A DNA stretch of 64,000 nt from Candidatus Accumulibacter appositus (GCA_000585055.1 JEMX01000021.1:37507-101506); one strand, 5' to 3'; numbered from the stretch's first letter, positions 48,030 through 57,190 are shown. The notes: generated from the letters alone by a model not told the origin. Numbers and translations are program-made.

Positions 48030-49859
48030 ACGCAGTGGGAACAGCAGGGGTACGGCGAGCAGGGTCAGCAGCATGGCCAGTAGCTGCAGAGGGACGCCCA
48101 TCTTCACGAAGTCATTGAAACGGTAGCCGCCCGGCCCGAGAACCAGGGTGTTCACCGGCGAGGCCATGGGCGTCGAGAAAGCGGTCGAAGCGGCGAGGGC
48201 GACGGTCATCAGGAAGGGGTAGGGCGAGAGCTGCATGCTGGTTGCCGCACCCATCGCGATCGGCGCCACCAGCACCGCCGTCGCGGTGTTGGAGATGAAC
48301 TGACTGAAGAGCGAGGTCAGAACGAATAGGCCGGCCATCAGCGCTAGCGGTCCGAATTCTCCGAGGCTGGACACCAGGCCGTTGACGATCAGTTCCAGGG
48401 CGCCCGTCTTGTTGAGGGCGGTGGCCATCGGCAGCATGCCGGCAATCAGGATGATGCTCTGCCAGTTGATCGACTTGTAGGCTTCTTCCATCGACACGCA
48501 GCGGGCCAGGACCATCGCCAGGGCGGCCAGCAGCACGGCGGTCACCGACGGCACGATGTTGAAGGTCATCAGCGCCAGCATGCCGGCGACGATGGCCAGC
48601 GCCCACGGCGCGCGTTGCCGCTGCGGCGCCACTTCGTCCATCTCGCGAGGAATGGTCAGCACCAAGAAGTCGCCTTGCTCGGCCTGCAGCAGATCGATCT
48701 GCCGCCAGCCGCCGCCAACCAGTAGCGAGTCGCCGAAGTCCAGACGCGTGGCGAGAAAGTCGCCTTTAATCGGCTGGCCCAGGCGCAGAATGCCGAGCAC
48801 CGACAGGCCATAACGTTCGCGGAAACGGGCCTCCTTGATGGTTCGGCCCACCAGCCGCGAGCGTGGGGTCAGGAGGACTTCTGCCAGGCCCAGCTCCTGG
48901 GCCAGGATCCGTTCCTGCGCGGTCTCGATGCTCAGGCGCAGCAAGCCCTCGCCCGCGCGCAGCAATTCGTCGACCTGTTGCTCCGTTGCCACCAGGTAGA
49001 TGATGTCGTCGGCCCGGTACTCGGTCTCGAGGAGCGCCGGCCTGAGCACCGGATTGCCTCGCGATTGCCGCTCGAGGCCGACGACGATGACCTCATAGCG
49101 GCTGCGCAGCTGTGCCTGCCCGAGCTTCTGACCGACCAGCGGCGAGCCGGGCTCGATGTGCAGGCGGAAGAGTTGGTCCTTGACGGCGTAGGCACTGATC
49201 AGATCGTCGAGCGAAAGGCGATTCGGGGCGTCGCCGCCTGGACCGCCATCCTTGGGAAGCAGAAAGCGCCCGAGCAGGACGATGAAGGCGATCGTGGCCA
49301 CGAGAATCAGCACCCCGAGCGGTGTGAAGCTGAAGAAGTTGAAGGCCTGCAGGCCTTCCCGGGAAAGCTGATTGCTGACCACCAGGTTGGGCGGCGTACC
49401 GATCAGGGTCAGCATGCCGCCGAGCGAGCCGGCAAAAGCCATCGGCATCAGCAGGCGGCTCGCCGGCACCCCGGCCTTGGTGCTCAGGTTCAGGGCGACG
49501 GGAATGAACACGGCCACTGCGCCGGTATTGCTCATGAATGCCGAGAGACCGGCGACGACGAGCATCAGCAACACCAGCAGACGCGTTTCACTGCTGCCGG
49601 CGACGCCAAGCAGCCAGTTGCCGATTGCAAAAGCGACGCCGGTGCGGAACAGGCCCTCGCCGATGACGAACAGCCCGGCGATCAAGACCACCAGCGGATC
49701 GCCGAATCCGGCGAGCGCTTCGCTTGGCGCCAACAGGCCGCTGAGCATCAGGGCCAGGACCGCCAGGACGGCGACGATATCCATGCGCAAGCGGTCGCTG
49801 ACGAAAAGCAGTATCGTCGCCAACAGCAGGCCGAAAACCAGCAGGATGTCGCCCGTCAT
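48027..49859 (-). CDS. SLC13/DASS-type permease with two TrkA-C domains
   Basis: 610 aa from the ATG at 49859, behind TTGGAG. Two membrane halves (about 5-195 and 410-610) flank a cytoplasmic insert with two TrkA-C/RCK-C domains (about 220-295 and 300-385). FMSNTGAVAVFIP and SQFISNTATAVLVAP are the paired SNT hairpin motifs of the divalent anion:Na+ symporters. Members transport sulfate, dicarboxylates or other anions. The insert suggests ligand regulation. Substrate unknown. Confidence 0.9.
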   Translation of the reverse strand: MTGDILLVFGLLLATILLFVSDRLRMDIVAVLAVLALMLSGLLAPSEALAGFGDPLVVLIAGLFVIGEGLFRTGVAFAIGNWLLGVAGSSETRLLVLLMLVVAGLSAFMSNTGAVAVFIPVALNLSTKAGVPASRLLMPMAFAGSLGGMLTLIGTPPNLVVSNQLSREGLQAFNFFSFTPLGVLILVATIAFIVLLGRFLLPKDGGPGGDAPNRLSLDDLISAYAVKDQLFRLHIEPGSPLVGQKLGQAQLRSRYEVIVVGLERQSRGNPVLRPALLETEYRADDIIYLVATEQQVDELLRAGEGLLRLSIETAQERILAQELGLAEVLLTPRSRLVGRTIKEARFRERYGLSVLGILRLGQPIKGDFLATRLDFGDSLLVGGGWRQIDLLQAEQGDFLVLTIPREMDEVAPQRQRAPWALAIVAGMLALMTFNIVPSVTAVLLAALAMVLARCVSMEEAYKSINWQSIILIAGMLPMATALNKTGALELIVNGLVSSLGEFGPLALMAGLFVLTSLFSQFISNTATAVLVAPIAMGAATSMQLSPYPFLMTVALAASTAFSTPMASPVNTLVLGPGGYRFNDFVKMGVPLQLLAMLLTLLAVPLLFPLR

Positions 49860-50026
49860 GATCAAGTTCTCCAAAGCCCTGAAAATTGCCTGACGAAGGC
49901 CTTGTCCTGCGAGCTATGGCACAGGAAAACCGAGAGCGGGCGGGAGCTGGAAGTCATGGCGTGCGGGCGGACGGGAAGAGGCCGCTTCTGTGCAATCGAG
50001 AAGCTGCGATATTACCATTGCGGTCG

Positions 50027-50065
50027 TAACGGTCATGACATGTCGAGACGCCCCCTTGAACGCTT
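50027..50065 (+). repeat. Dispersed palindromic repeat, copy G (left fragment)
   Basis: TAACGGTCATGACATGTCGAGACGCC followed by a different sequence with GCGTGCAAGCCGC, which resembles part of the nested insert of copies D and I. It lies between the PLD-FHA gene stop and the SLC13 start. The remainder of 49860-50099 shows no gene. Confidence 0.6.
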
Positions 50066-50099
50066 CCCGCGTGCAAGCCGCTGAGCTTGCGGCAATCGC

Positions 50100-51338
50100 C
50101 TAAACTTCGAGAAGGCGGAACTCTTCGCTTTCAGCAAACCTGAGGACATCGCCAGGACGAAGCCACTTCTCGCCGGTGATCCGCTCGCCGTTGACGAAGC
50201 TACCGTTGCCGCTGTCGAGGTCGGTCAGGGTGCAGATGCCTACCTCGAACACGATGCGGGCGTGATATCTGCTCACCAAGGGGTCGCTGATCACCACATC
50301 GTTCTCCTCGGCCCGACCGATGGTCGTCATACCATCGCCGATGGCGCGACGCAGCAGGGCGTTATTGCGGGAGATCAGCACCAGACCCGGCGCGGGCGAC
50401 CGGGCAGACTCCGGGCATGCTGGCGGAAACGCCCGCAACACCTGTGTTGCCACGTTGTCGGCACGGGGCGCTGCCCGGCGTTCCCAGTCGCTTTCGAAGA
50501 CTGCGTTCAGTTGCTGCAGGATGGCGGCGTCGTCAACCGTGATCGACAGCTCGCGGCGGCGGTCGAGGCTCACGGTGCGCAGGTTCATGCTGCCGATGAC
50601 CGCCGTGGCGCCGTCGATGATCGTGCATTTGGCGTGCAGCCGGTAGCGTGCCACGGCCCGGAAGGCGATTTCTGTCGGCAGCTTGCCGCGCTGCTGTTCG
50701 TCGCCGAGAACGCGAACCGGGATACCGCTGCGGGCCTTGCTGACGAGCAGGGTGACAATGGCCGGATCCTGCAGCTTGGCGTCGGCGATTTGAATCGAAC
50801 TCGTCGCACCGGCGAGAAGGTCGGTGATCTTCTGCCGGCTGTTGAAGGGACTGACCAACAAGGGCGACTCATGGTCGGCTGCGAAAGGCCGGTCGTGCCA
50901 GTCGGCGTCGAACAGACGGTTGATTTCGCCGGCGATGGCGGGGCTGAAGACCTCGATGCCAAAGTCGCGCGCATAGTGCAGGTTTTCGCTCGTTGGGTTG
51001 AAGGTGAATACGAAGGCCTCCTTGTCGTCGACCGTCATCATCTTGTAGTGGTAACGCGCGCGCTTGCTGTCGCCAGCGGGGGATCTGGTTGCGATCCCCG
51101 CTTCGCTGGCCTCCTTGACCAGCTTGTGGTTCTGCTCGCGCCAGCCACGGGCGCTGCTGGAGATCAGCACGCGAATGCGAACACCGCGCTGGCGCGCTTC
51201 GATGAGCGCCCGCTGGATGATCGGATCGTCCATGCGGAAGACGGTCAGGTTTATCGCGCGGTCGGCACGGTCGATCGCCCGCACGATCGGGAAGAAGCTG
51301 TCGCCGGGTTGTACGATGAGCGAAATCTTCTGGTGCAT
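50100..51338 (-). CDS. Phospholipase D-like protein with C-terminal FHA domain
   Basis: 412 aa. Two PLD half-domains with intact HKD motifs: His97-Lys99-Asp104 (YHYKMMTVDD) and His235-Lys237-Asp242 (LHAKCTIIDG), each followed by the usual N (FTFN, GSMN). Residues about 325-412 form an FHA domain with TTIGRAEENDVVI, SRYHARI and GNGSFVNGERI, the phosphothreonine pocket. No signal peptide is seen, so it is probably cytoplasmic. The PLD part may act on phosphodiesters of lipid or nucleic acid, with the FHA part recruiting a phosphorylated partner. The fusion is unusual and no Ser/Thr kinase is in the window. Confidence 0.88.
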   Translation of the reverse strand: MHQKISLIVQPGDSFFPIVRAIDRADRAINLTVFRMDDPIIQRALIEARQRGVRIRVLISSSARGWREQNHKLVKEASEAGIATRSPAGDSKRARYHYKMMTVDDKEAFVFTFNPTSENLHYARDFGIEVFSPAIAGEINRLFDADWHDRPFAADHESPLLVSPFNSRQKITDLLAGATSSIQIADAKLQDPAIVTLLVSKARSGIPVRVLGDEQQRGKLPTEIAFRAVARYRLHAKCTIIDGATAVIGSMNLRTVSLDRRRELSITVDDAAILQQLNAVFESDWERRAAPRADNVATQVLRAFPPACPESARSPAPGLVLISRNNALLRRAIGDGMTTIGRAEENDVVISDPLVSRYHARIVFEVGICTLTDLDSGNGSFVNGERITGEKWLRPGDVLRFAESEEFRLLEV

Positions 51339-51463
51339 GGCAAGGATCCTGTGGTCGTCGACGCCGACCGATCTGGGACAATAACATCCCGGACGAACGC
51401 TACGCGGAATGACAATCCGTCAGCGCTACCTTAACATCCGCATTCAACTTCATTCCGGGGCCT

Positions 51464-51589
51464 TTAACGGTCATGAACGCCGAGGCGCCCCGGATCACGA
51501 AATTCATGACCGTTTCCCTCTTCCCCTGACCCTTCTCCCGCAAGGGGAGAAGGGGGCTTCGTGAGTCGCGTACGCGACTTTCACATTAA
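51464..51589 (+). repeat. Dispersed palindromic repeat, copy H (full, near consensus)
   Basis: TTAACGGTCATGAACGCCGAGGCGCC ... ATTCATGACCGTTTCCC, then CCTTCTCCCGCAAGGGGAGAAGG (9-bp stem), then GTGAGTCGCG-TA-CGCGACTTTCAC, ending ATTAAG. This is the cleanest copy: three hairpins in 126 bp. It lies between divergent PLD-FHA and L,D-transpeptidase genes and is most of that gap. Confidence 0.85.
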
Positions 51590-51619
51590 GGAAAGCACAT
51601 CAAACACACCACTTCCATC

Positions 51620-52597
51620 ATGCATCGCTATCTGCTGCTGCCGCTGTGCGCCCTGTTCATGGCCGGTCACTCGGCGGCCGCCACTTTCCCGTTGCCGCCA
51701 GCCGGTAGCGACGTGGTCGGAGAGATCGAGTTCACCCGCGCCAGTCGTGCGGACACCTTGCTCGATATTGCCCGCCGCCACGATATCGGCCAGGACGAAA
51801 TCCTGCTGGCCAATCCGAACGTGGATCGCTGGCTGCCGGCAGAGGGGGCGCCAGTCACGCTGCCAACTCGCTACATCCTTCCGAGGGCGGAACGCACCGG
51901 CCTGGTGCTCAATCTGCCGGAAATGCGTCTGTACTATTATCCGAAGCCGCTGCGCGAACAGACGCCGCTAGTGATCACCCACCCGGTAAGCGTTGGGCGC
52001 ATGGACTGGGTGACGCCCCTGGGGAAAACCACCATCGTCGCCAAGGAGCGGGATCCCTCCTGGCGTCCGCCGGAGTCTGTGAAGGAGGAGCATGCCCGGG
52101 AGCAGGGCGAAATCCTGCCCGATGTCGTGCCGGCCGGGCCCGACAATCCTCTCGGGCGCTTCGCCATGCGCTTGGGATTGCCGGGCTACCTGATACACAG
52201 TACCAACAAGCCCTTCGGGGTCGGCATGCGCGTCACGCACGGCTGCATACGCATGTATCCGGAGGATATCGAACGACTTTTCGACCTGGTTCCCGTGCGC
52301 ACGCAGGTGCAAGTGGTCAACCAGCCGATCAAGGTCGGCTGGCTGGATGGCGCCTTGTATGTCGAAGTTCACCCGCCAATGGATGAGGACCAGGAGAAAT
52401 ACGAGGAGATCATGAATGCCGCGTCGGATCGAATCACGCAGGCCATCGCCGAAACGGGAAACCCGCAGGCTGTGGTGCTCAGCGACAACGCCATCAGGGC
52501 CGCGTTCGCAGAAAAAAGCGGCATTCCGGTGATGATCTCGGAGTCGCTGTACGGCGGCGGAAGCAGGGAAGCCCCCGCAGGGGCTTGGCGCTACTAG
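51620..52597 (+). CDS. L,D-transpeptidase with N-terminal LysM-like region (YbiS/ErfK type)
   Basis: 325 aa. Signal peptide to about residue 21. Residues about 40-88 are LysM-like (ADTLLDIARRHDIGQDEILL, NPNVDRWLP). The YkuD domain about 94-235 has the active site His193, His207-Gly-Cys209 (THGCIRM). YbiS/ErfK/YcfS-type enzymes attach Braun lipoprotein to DAP residues of peptidoglycan. The C-terminal extension has a PMDEDQEKYEE segment common to this group. A Braun-type lipoprotein gene ends 80 bp downstream on the opposite strand. Confidence 0.93.
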   Translation: MHRYLLLPLCALFMAGHSAAATFPLPPAGSDVVGEIEFTRASRADTLLDIARRHDIGQDEILLANPNVDRWLPAEGAPVTLPTRYILPRAERTGLVLNLPEMRLYYYPKPLREQTPLVITHPVSVGRMDWVTPLGKTTIVAKERDPSWRPPESVKEEHAREQGEILPDVVPAGPDNPLGRFAMRLGLPGYLIHSTNKPFGVGMRVTHGCIRMYPEDIERLFDLVPVRTQVQVVNQPIKVGWLDGALYVEVHPPMDEDQEKYEEIMNAASDRITQAIAETGNPQAVVLSDNAIRAAFAEKSGIPVMISESLYGGGSREAPAGAWRY

Positions 52598-52679
52598 AGG
52601 TAGCGGCTGCTACAGCGCGCCGATCCGTCAATGGCGCCAATGGCGCTGACCGACCGGCGCAGCGGGTTGCGCTGGCTGT

Positions 52680-52970
52680 TTACTTGTACATCGCCTTCTT
52701 GAACATGCGGTCGAGCTTGCTCGCCGTATCGTCGGACGTCGCTTTGGCCGCATTGGCCGTAGTCAAGGCATTCTGCGCGATGGCCTTGGCATCGGCGGCC
52801 TCGCGGGTGGCCGCAGCCGTGGCCGCGGCCGTGTCTTTCTTGTTCTGCGCAATCTCGGACCGGAGTGCCTCGATGTCGCCGTTGGTGGCGCAACCGGTCA
52901 GGCCGGCATAGACACCCGTTATTGCGACAAGGGCCAGGACCCGTGAGCGATTCATTAGCGACTCTTTCAT
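52680..52970 (-). CDS. Braun-type (Lpp/OprI-like) alanine-zipper lipoprotein
   Basis: 96 aa from the ATG at 52970, with AAGGAG at proper spacing. Lipobox LTGC (Cys27), then an Ala-rich heptad region (DIEALRSEIAQNKKDTAAA, later AIAQNALTTANAAKATSD) that fits a trimeric coiled coil. The last residues are KLDRMFKKAMYK; a C-terminal lysine is the residue that L,D-transpeptidases join to peptidoglycan in Lpp. Flanked on both sides by YkuD genes, it is very likely their substrate and would tie the outer membrane to the wall. It is about 15 residues longer than OprI. Confidence 0.85.
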   Translation of the reverse strand: MKESLMNRSRVLALVAITGVYAGLTGCATNGDIEALRSEIAQNKKDTAAATAAATREAADAKAIAQNALTTANAAKATSDDTASKLDRMFKKAMYK

Positions 52971-53195
52971 TGCTTTCTCCTTGATCAATATGGTGAGCTG
53001 GTTGATAAGACCGACAACTTTCCCTGAAGCTGCCACTCCTGTCGCCGGAGTGGGTGCGCAGCGACAGCGTGTAACGCTGCTAGCATAGCCTACCTGAAGA
53101 GACGATCAAGAAAAACCACGATTTCTCGTCTGTGCGCGCAGGCTGGCCCCGACGCTACTTGCCGCGAACCAGAAGGCTGCTTGAGCTGGTGCCGC

Positions 53196-53855
53196 TTAGC
53201 GAATCTCGACGGGGGTGCCGACCTGGACCCAGTTCATCAGACGGTCGATCTGCTCGTTGGTCAATGCGATGCAGCCATTGGTCCAGTTGTATTGCTGATG
53301 TATCTTGAGATCACCGGCGCCGGTGCCATGAATACCGATGAACCCACCGAGGGGGGTGTTTTGAGGCGGGCGCCGCTTGCTTGCGGAGGCTCGACTTATC
53401 GCTTGCCATTGCGCTTCGCTGATTTTCCCGTCCGCCAGGGCGCGCTCAGCGCGATCGATATCGGGATAGCTCAGACCCAGGAAGCGATGGTAGCGCGATT
53501 TTTGGGGTATCCAGGCGATGGTGAATCGTCCCAGCGGGGTTCTGTGGTCGCCTTCCATCTTTGCATCGGTCGTGCCATAGCGTCCGATGGAAATATCCTT
53601 GAAAACCTTCTCTGCTTTGTCGCCTTTCATGACGGTCAAGGTGGCATCCCGCGTATCGACCTTGAGCCACACGGTGTTTTCTGACGTCCCCTGGGCGGCC
53701 AGGGGCAGTGCCATCGCGCTGGCAAACAGCAGTGCTGTGCATGAGCGTACCAGCCTGGCTGGCGACCAGCGCGGCGCCCGCTGCGACAGGCATTCAATCA
53801 GCTGCCGACGCACGGCTAATAGGAAGTCCGCAAATGCGGAACGTATTCCTGGCAT
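53196..53855 (-). CDS. L,D-transpeptidase (YkuD)
   Basis: About 219 aa from the ATG at 53855; a GTG at 53906 and an ATG at 53885 are also in frame and the true start is unsure. A hydrophobic export signal (SCTALLFASAMALPLAAQG) lies around residues 38-56. The YkuD domain about 60-218 has IGIHGTG (His176) and NWTNGCIALTN (Cys195). The ILG-type insertion between beta strands (YPDIDRAERALADGKISEAQ) is like YafK/YcbB-short relatives. It may crosslink DAP-DAP or act on the lipoprotein next to it, which it shares a strand with. Confidence 0.85.
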   Translation of the reverse strand: MPGIRSAFADFLLAVRRQLIECLSQRAPRWSPARLVRSCTALLFASAMALPLAAQGTSENTVWLKVDTRDATLTVMKGDKAEKVFKDISIGRYGTTDAKMEGDHRTPLGRFTIAWIPQKSRYHRFLGLSYPDIDRAERALADGKISEAQWQAISRASASKRRPPQNTPLGGFIGIHGTGAGDLKIHQQYNWTNGCIALTNEQIDRLMNWVQVGTPVEIR

Positions 53856-54060
53856 TGGTGAATCTTCTGATTTTTCAATATGCATGCGAGCACTGGATTT
53901 GATCACTTCCCGTCAAGGGGGTGGGTTGAACGCAGGCGCAGGCGATGTTCGGCGCCAAGCGGCAGCCTAGCATAGCTGCGCTGGACTGGAGTTCGCTTCA
54001 GCGAGCGGTGATGACTGTCACGGCCGGGAGCGGCCTGCCGTGCCATGACAGTTGGCATGG

Positions 54061-54942
54061 TCAGCGCAGCAACAGGGTCGGGATGCTGGCCGAGCGCAGC
54101 AGATCCGTGGTCTTGCTGCCAAACAGCAGGCTGCGCAGCGGCGAATGCGAATAGGCGCCCATGATCAGGAGATCGATCGACTGTTGGTGCACCGTTTTGG
54201 CAATGACGCTTTCCGCGTCGCCGGGAATCAACGCCGCAGCTGCGGCAAAGCCCGCCGTGGTCAGGGTGGTGGTGGCCCATTCGAGTTGCTTGCCGGCCTC
54301 CCGACTTTCCTTGCCGGACATCAGCAGGTGCACCGGCAGGCCGCGGAAAAGCGGGCTGGCGGCGACCATCTCGACGCCGCGGCGGGTGACGATGCCGCCG
54401 TCGAAAGCAATCATCACCCGCTGTGGTTCCCTGAAATCGGCGGTGACGGTGAGGATCGGTTTGTGCAAGGCACGCACGACGCGCTCGACGTTGCGGCCGA
54501 TATCGCGGCCACTATCGCGCTGGTCGTGCGCGGCCGCTTCGCCGCGGCGACCGAGGATGATCATGCACACGTCGCTCTCCTGTTCGGCCAGCGTTTCCGC
54601 CAGTTCGCCATGGCGTTGGCGGACGTCGACCGAGTGGCCTCCGGCGGCGATGGCGCGTTCCCGCAGGCGATTGAGGAAGATCCGCCCCTGTTCGCGAGCC
54701 GCCTTGGTCCGTCGTTCATCTTCGCTGGACAGTCGGCTGAGCAGTTTTTCCTGGGCGTCGACGCCGATAGCGCCGCTGTGGTCTTCGCCCGAGCCGATTT
54801 CCGGATGGTGGTCGATGACGTGCAGGAATTCCAGCGGCGCCGCCAGCCGTCGCGCCGCCCAGGCGGCGTAGTCGGCCACATGCTCGGAGAAGTGCGATTG
54901 GTCGACGCAGGCCATTACCTTGTCTTGCGTGTTGCTGTTCAT
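54061..54942 (-). CDS. Tandem universal stress protein (UspA superfamily)
   Basis: 293 aa with two Usp domains (about 1-150 and 165-293). The second keeps the ATP-binding tail MGAYSHSPLRSLLFGSKT (G-x2-G-x9-G[ST] type), while the first has LGRRGEAAAHDQRDSGRD with a looser loop. Two-domain Usp proteins resemble UspE. It ends 20 bp after the SulP transporter start region on the same strand order (SulP upstream), so the two are co-transcribed; Usp-SulP pairing suggests bicarbonate or sulfate homeostasis under stress. Confidence 0.9.
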   Translation of the reverse strand: MNSNTQDKVMACVDQSHFSEHVADYAAWAARRLAAPLEFLHVIDHHPEIGSGEDHSGAIGVDAQEKLLSRLSSEDERRTKAAREQGRIFLNRLRERAIAAGGHSVDVRQRHGELAETLAEQESDVCMIILGRRGEAAAHDQRDSGRDIGRNVERVVRALHKPILTVTADFREPQRVMIAFDGGIVTRRGVEMVAASPLFRGLPVHLLMSGKESREAGKQLEWATTTLTTAGFAAAAALIPGDAESVIAKTVHQQSIDLLIMGAYSHSPLRSLLFGSKTTDLLRSASIPTLLLR

Positions 54943-54963
54943 TTGCGCTCCCGCCTCAGTGTC

Positions 54964-56439
54964 TCAATGGCCCATCAGTTGTTCGACGGCATCCGGTTTG
55001 TCATGCACCGCGAAGCGGTCGACCATCGTGCTGCTGGCTTCATTGAGGCCAATCACCTCGACTTCCGTTGCCTCGCGGCGGAATTTGACGACCACCTTGT
55101 CGAGGGCGCTGATGGCGGTGATGTCCCAGAAGTGCGCGCGGCTGACGTCGATGCGCACCTTCTCGATCACTTCCCGGAAATCGAAGGCGTTCACGAAGCG
55201 TTCGGCCGAGGCGAAGAACACCTGCCCGGTCACCTTGTAGGTGCGCACGCGGCCCTCGTCCTCGGACATCGAGCCGATGTGCAGGATCTGGCCGACCTTG
55301 TGGGCGAAGAAGAAGCCGGAGAGGAGCACGCCAACCAGTACGCCCTTGGCCAGGTCATGGGTGGCGACGACCACGATCACCGTGGCCAGCATGACCACGC
55401 TGGAGCTTTTCGGGTGCTGGCGCAGGTCGCGCACCGAGGCCCAGTTGAAAGTACCGATCGAGACCATGATCATTACCGCCACCAAGGCGGCCATCGGAAT
55501 GCGCGCTACCCAGTCCCCGGCGAAGACCACCATCAGCAGCAGGAAGATGCCCGCGGCCAGGGTGGAGAGGCGACCGCGCCCGCCCGACTTCACGTTGATC
55601 ACCGATTGGCCGATCATCGCGCAGCCGGCCATGCCGCCGAGGAAGCCACAGCTGATATTGGCCACCCCCTGGCCGACGCATTCGCGATTCTTGTCGCTGG
55701 ACGAGTCGGTGAGTTCGTCGACGATCGACGCGGTCATCATCGATTCGAGCAGGCCGACGACCGCCAGTGTCGCCGACACCGGGAAGATGATGCGCAGGGT
55801 CTCGAAATTCAGCGGCACCTCCGGCAGCAGGAAAATCGGCAGGCTGTCGGGCAAGTCGCCCATGTCGCCCACCGTGCGGATGTCTAGACCCATGCCCAGT
55901 GCCAGCGCCGTCAGCACGACGATCGCCACCAGCGGCGATGGCACCGCCTTGCTCAGGTAGGGGAAGAGGTAGATGATCGCCAGGCCTGCCGCGACCATCG
56001 CATAGACCACCCAACTGGCGCCGATCAGCTCGGGCATTTGCGCCATGAAAATCAGGATCGCCAGGGCGTTGACAAAGCCGGTGATCACCGAGCGCGAAAC
56101 AAAACGCATCAGCGTGCCGAGCCTGAGCCAGCCGGCGACGATCTGCAAGACGCCGGTGAGTATCGTCGCCGCCAGCAGGTATTGCAGGCCGTAGTCCTTG
56201 ACCAGGGTCACCATCAGCAGCGCCATGGCGCCGGTGGCGGCAGAAATCATGCCTGGGCGACCGCCGGCGAAGGCCATCACCGTGGCGATGCAGAACGAGG
56301 CATACAGCCCGACCCTGGGGTCTACCCCGGCGATGATCGAGAAGGCAATCGCTTCGGGAATCAGTGCCAGCGCGACCACCAGGCCGGCAAGCAGATCGTT
56401 GCGGACATTGGCAAGCCAGTCCTGGTGTAGGGATTTCAT
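54964..56439 (-). CDS. SulP family anion transporter with STAS domain
   Basis: 491 aa from the ATG at 56439, behind AGGAAAAC. The SulP membrane domain (about 12-380) begins [20 protein letters not shown], with [12 protein letters not shown] and [16 protein letters not shown]. The STAS domain about 395-491 has [15 protein letters not shown]. The short size and lack of long termini resemble the BicA/YchM group, so bicarbonate, sulfate or a dicarboxylate is the likely cargo. Upstream partner of the Usp gene, with 21 bp between. Confidence 0.92.
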   Translation of the reverse strand: MKSLHQDWLANVRNDLLAGLVVALALIPEAIAFSIIAGVDPRVGLYASFCIATVMAFAGGRPGMISAATGAMALLMVTLVKDYGLQYLLAATILTGVLQIVAGWLRLGTLMRFVSRSVITGFVNALAILIFMAQMPELIGASWVVYAMVAAGLAIIYLFPYLSKAVPSPLVAIVVLTALALGMGLDIRTVGDMGDLPDSLPIFLLPEVPLNFETLRIIFPVSATLAVVGLLESMMTASIVDELTDSSSDKNRECVGQGVANISCGFLGGMAGCAMIGQSVINVKSGGRGRLSTLAAGIFLLLMVVFAGDWVARIPMAALVAVMIMVSIGTFNWASVRDLRQHPKSSSVVMLATVIVVVATHDLAKGVLVGVLLSGFFFAHKVGQILHIGSMSEDEGRVRTYKVTGQVFFASAERFVNAFDFREVIEKVRIDVSRAHFWDITAISALDKVVVKFRREATEVEVIGLNEASSTMVDRFAVHDKPDAVEQLMGH

Positions 56440-56715
56440 TGTTTTCCTGTTGCCTTGCTGGTGCCAGTCATGGCGCATGCCCGTGCTGGGCAGCGCGGAT
56501 GCGGGAGTGCCTTCCCGACCAATGGGATTCGCGCAGAAAGCCCGGATAGGCCGGGCCGTGCAGATACCGTGAATCGGAAGTCGTCAAGCGACGGCGCAAT
56601 CAAGGCGCTGGATGCAGCCGCCGCGTGGCGCGGATGACGCCTGCGTGTGGCAGGCAAGAAAAGGGCGCAGCCGCCTGATGCGTCGTGCCGGACTCTGGCC
56701 GGGGGGCGATTCTAT

Positions 56716-56813
56716 CCGATTTGCTGCGACGCAGCAAATCGGTCTGCGCGGCTGAGCCGCGGCGAAAAGCATCGTCGCAATGTGCAGCGGGACCACCATG
56801 GTGACCCCGCTGC
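56716..56813. repeat. Cluster of three strong inverted repeats upstream of the SulP gene
   Basis: CCGATTTGCTGCG (56716-56728) and its exact complement CGCAGCAAATCGG (56730-56742) form a 27-bp palindrome with one central base. CGCGGC-TGA-GCCGCG follows at 56747-56761. A near-palindrome GCAGCGGGACCACC ... GGTGACCCCGCTGC lies about 56782-56811. They are unrelated to the dispersed repeat and may end transcription arriving from the right or mark an old insertion. Confidence 0.55.
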
Positions 56814-56845
56814 GCCGCTATGAGCGGCTCTCTCAGGGTCGAGGT

Positions 56846-57027
56846 TTAATGTTGAAGTCGCGCAAGCGACTCACCAAGCTCCCTCGTGGGGTGAGGCGGG
56901 AAATTTAGGGAGCACGCTCCCTGCCCGGCGAACGATTCCGGCGTGCAAGCCGGAATCGCCACTGCAGGGGAAGGGGCGACGGCCATGGCTTTCATGATCT
57001 GGGGTGTTTCGACTGTCAAGACCGTTA
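56846..57027 (-). repeat. Dispersed palindromic repeat, copy I (long form with nested insert)
   Basis: On the plus strand TTAATGTTGAAGTCGCGCAAGCG ... AGGGAGCACGCTCCCT (once, versus twice in copy D), CCGGCGTGCAAGCCGG hairpin, then GGCCATGGCTTTCATGATC and ACCGTTA. Same order and orientation of parts as copy D, including the insert, so both descend from a composite form. An ISAs1-like fragment starts directly after it. Confidence 0.8.
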
Positions 57028-57028
57028 G

Positions 57029-57190
57029 TGACACCGTCGAAGACATCGCCTATTGTGCGTCCCAGAAGGAGGGTTGCCTGCGTCAATTCTTGCTGCTCAA
57101 GAACGGCCTTCCCTCCGAGACGACGTTTCTGAGGATCTTCGGAGGGCTGGACCCGAAGCAGTTCCAGGTGCCGTTTCGGCTCTATGTCGT
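57029..57190 (+). pseudogene. ISAs1-family transposase fragment
   Basis: Translation in the frame of 57056 gives VEDIAYCASQKEGCLRQFLL, LKNGLPSETTFLRIF, GGLDPKQFQVPFRLYV, which follows the N-terminal DDE_Tnp_1-associated region of ISAs1 transposases (W/C-LR-x-F-L ... NG-[IL]-PS-x-[DE]-TF-x-R-[VI]-F). The rest of the gene, including the DDE core, is absent; the following 57190-57400 shows no reading frame I can match. It marks the left side of the methyltransferase island. Confidence 0.65.

Noticed and set aside
54052..55887. 611-codon plus-strand frame over the Usp and SulP genes
   Set aside because: His/Asp-rich mirror frame without a domain; both minus-strand genes have clear motifs.
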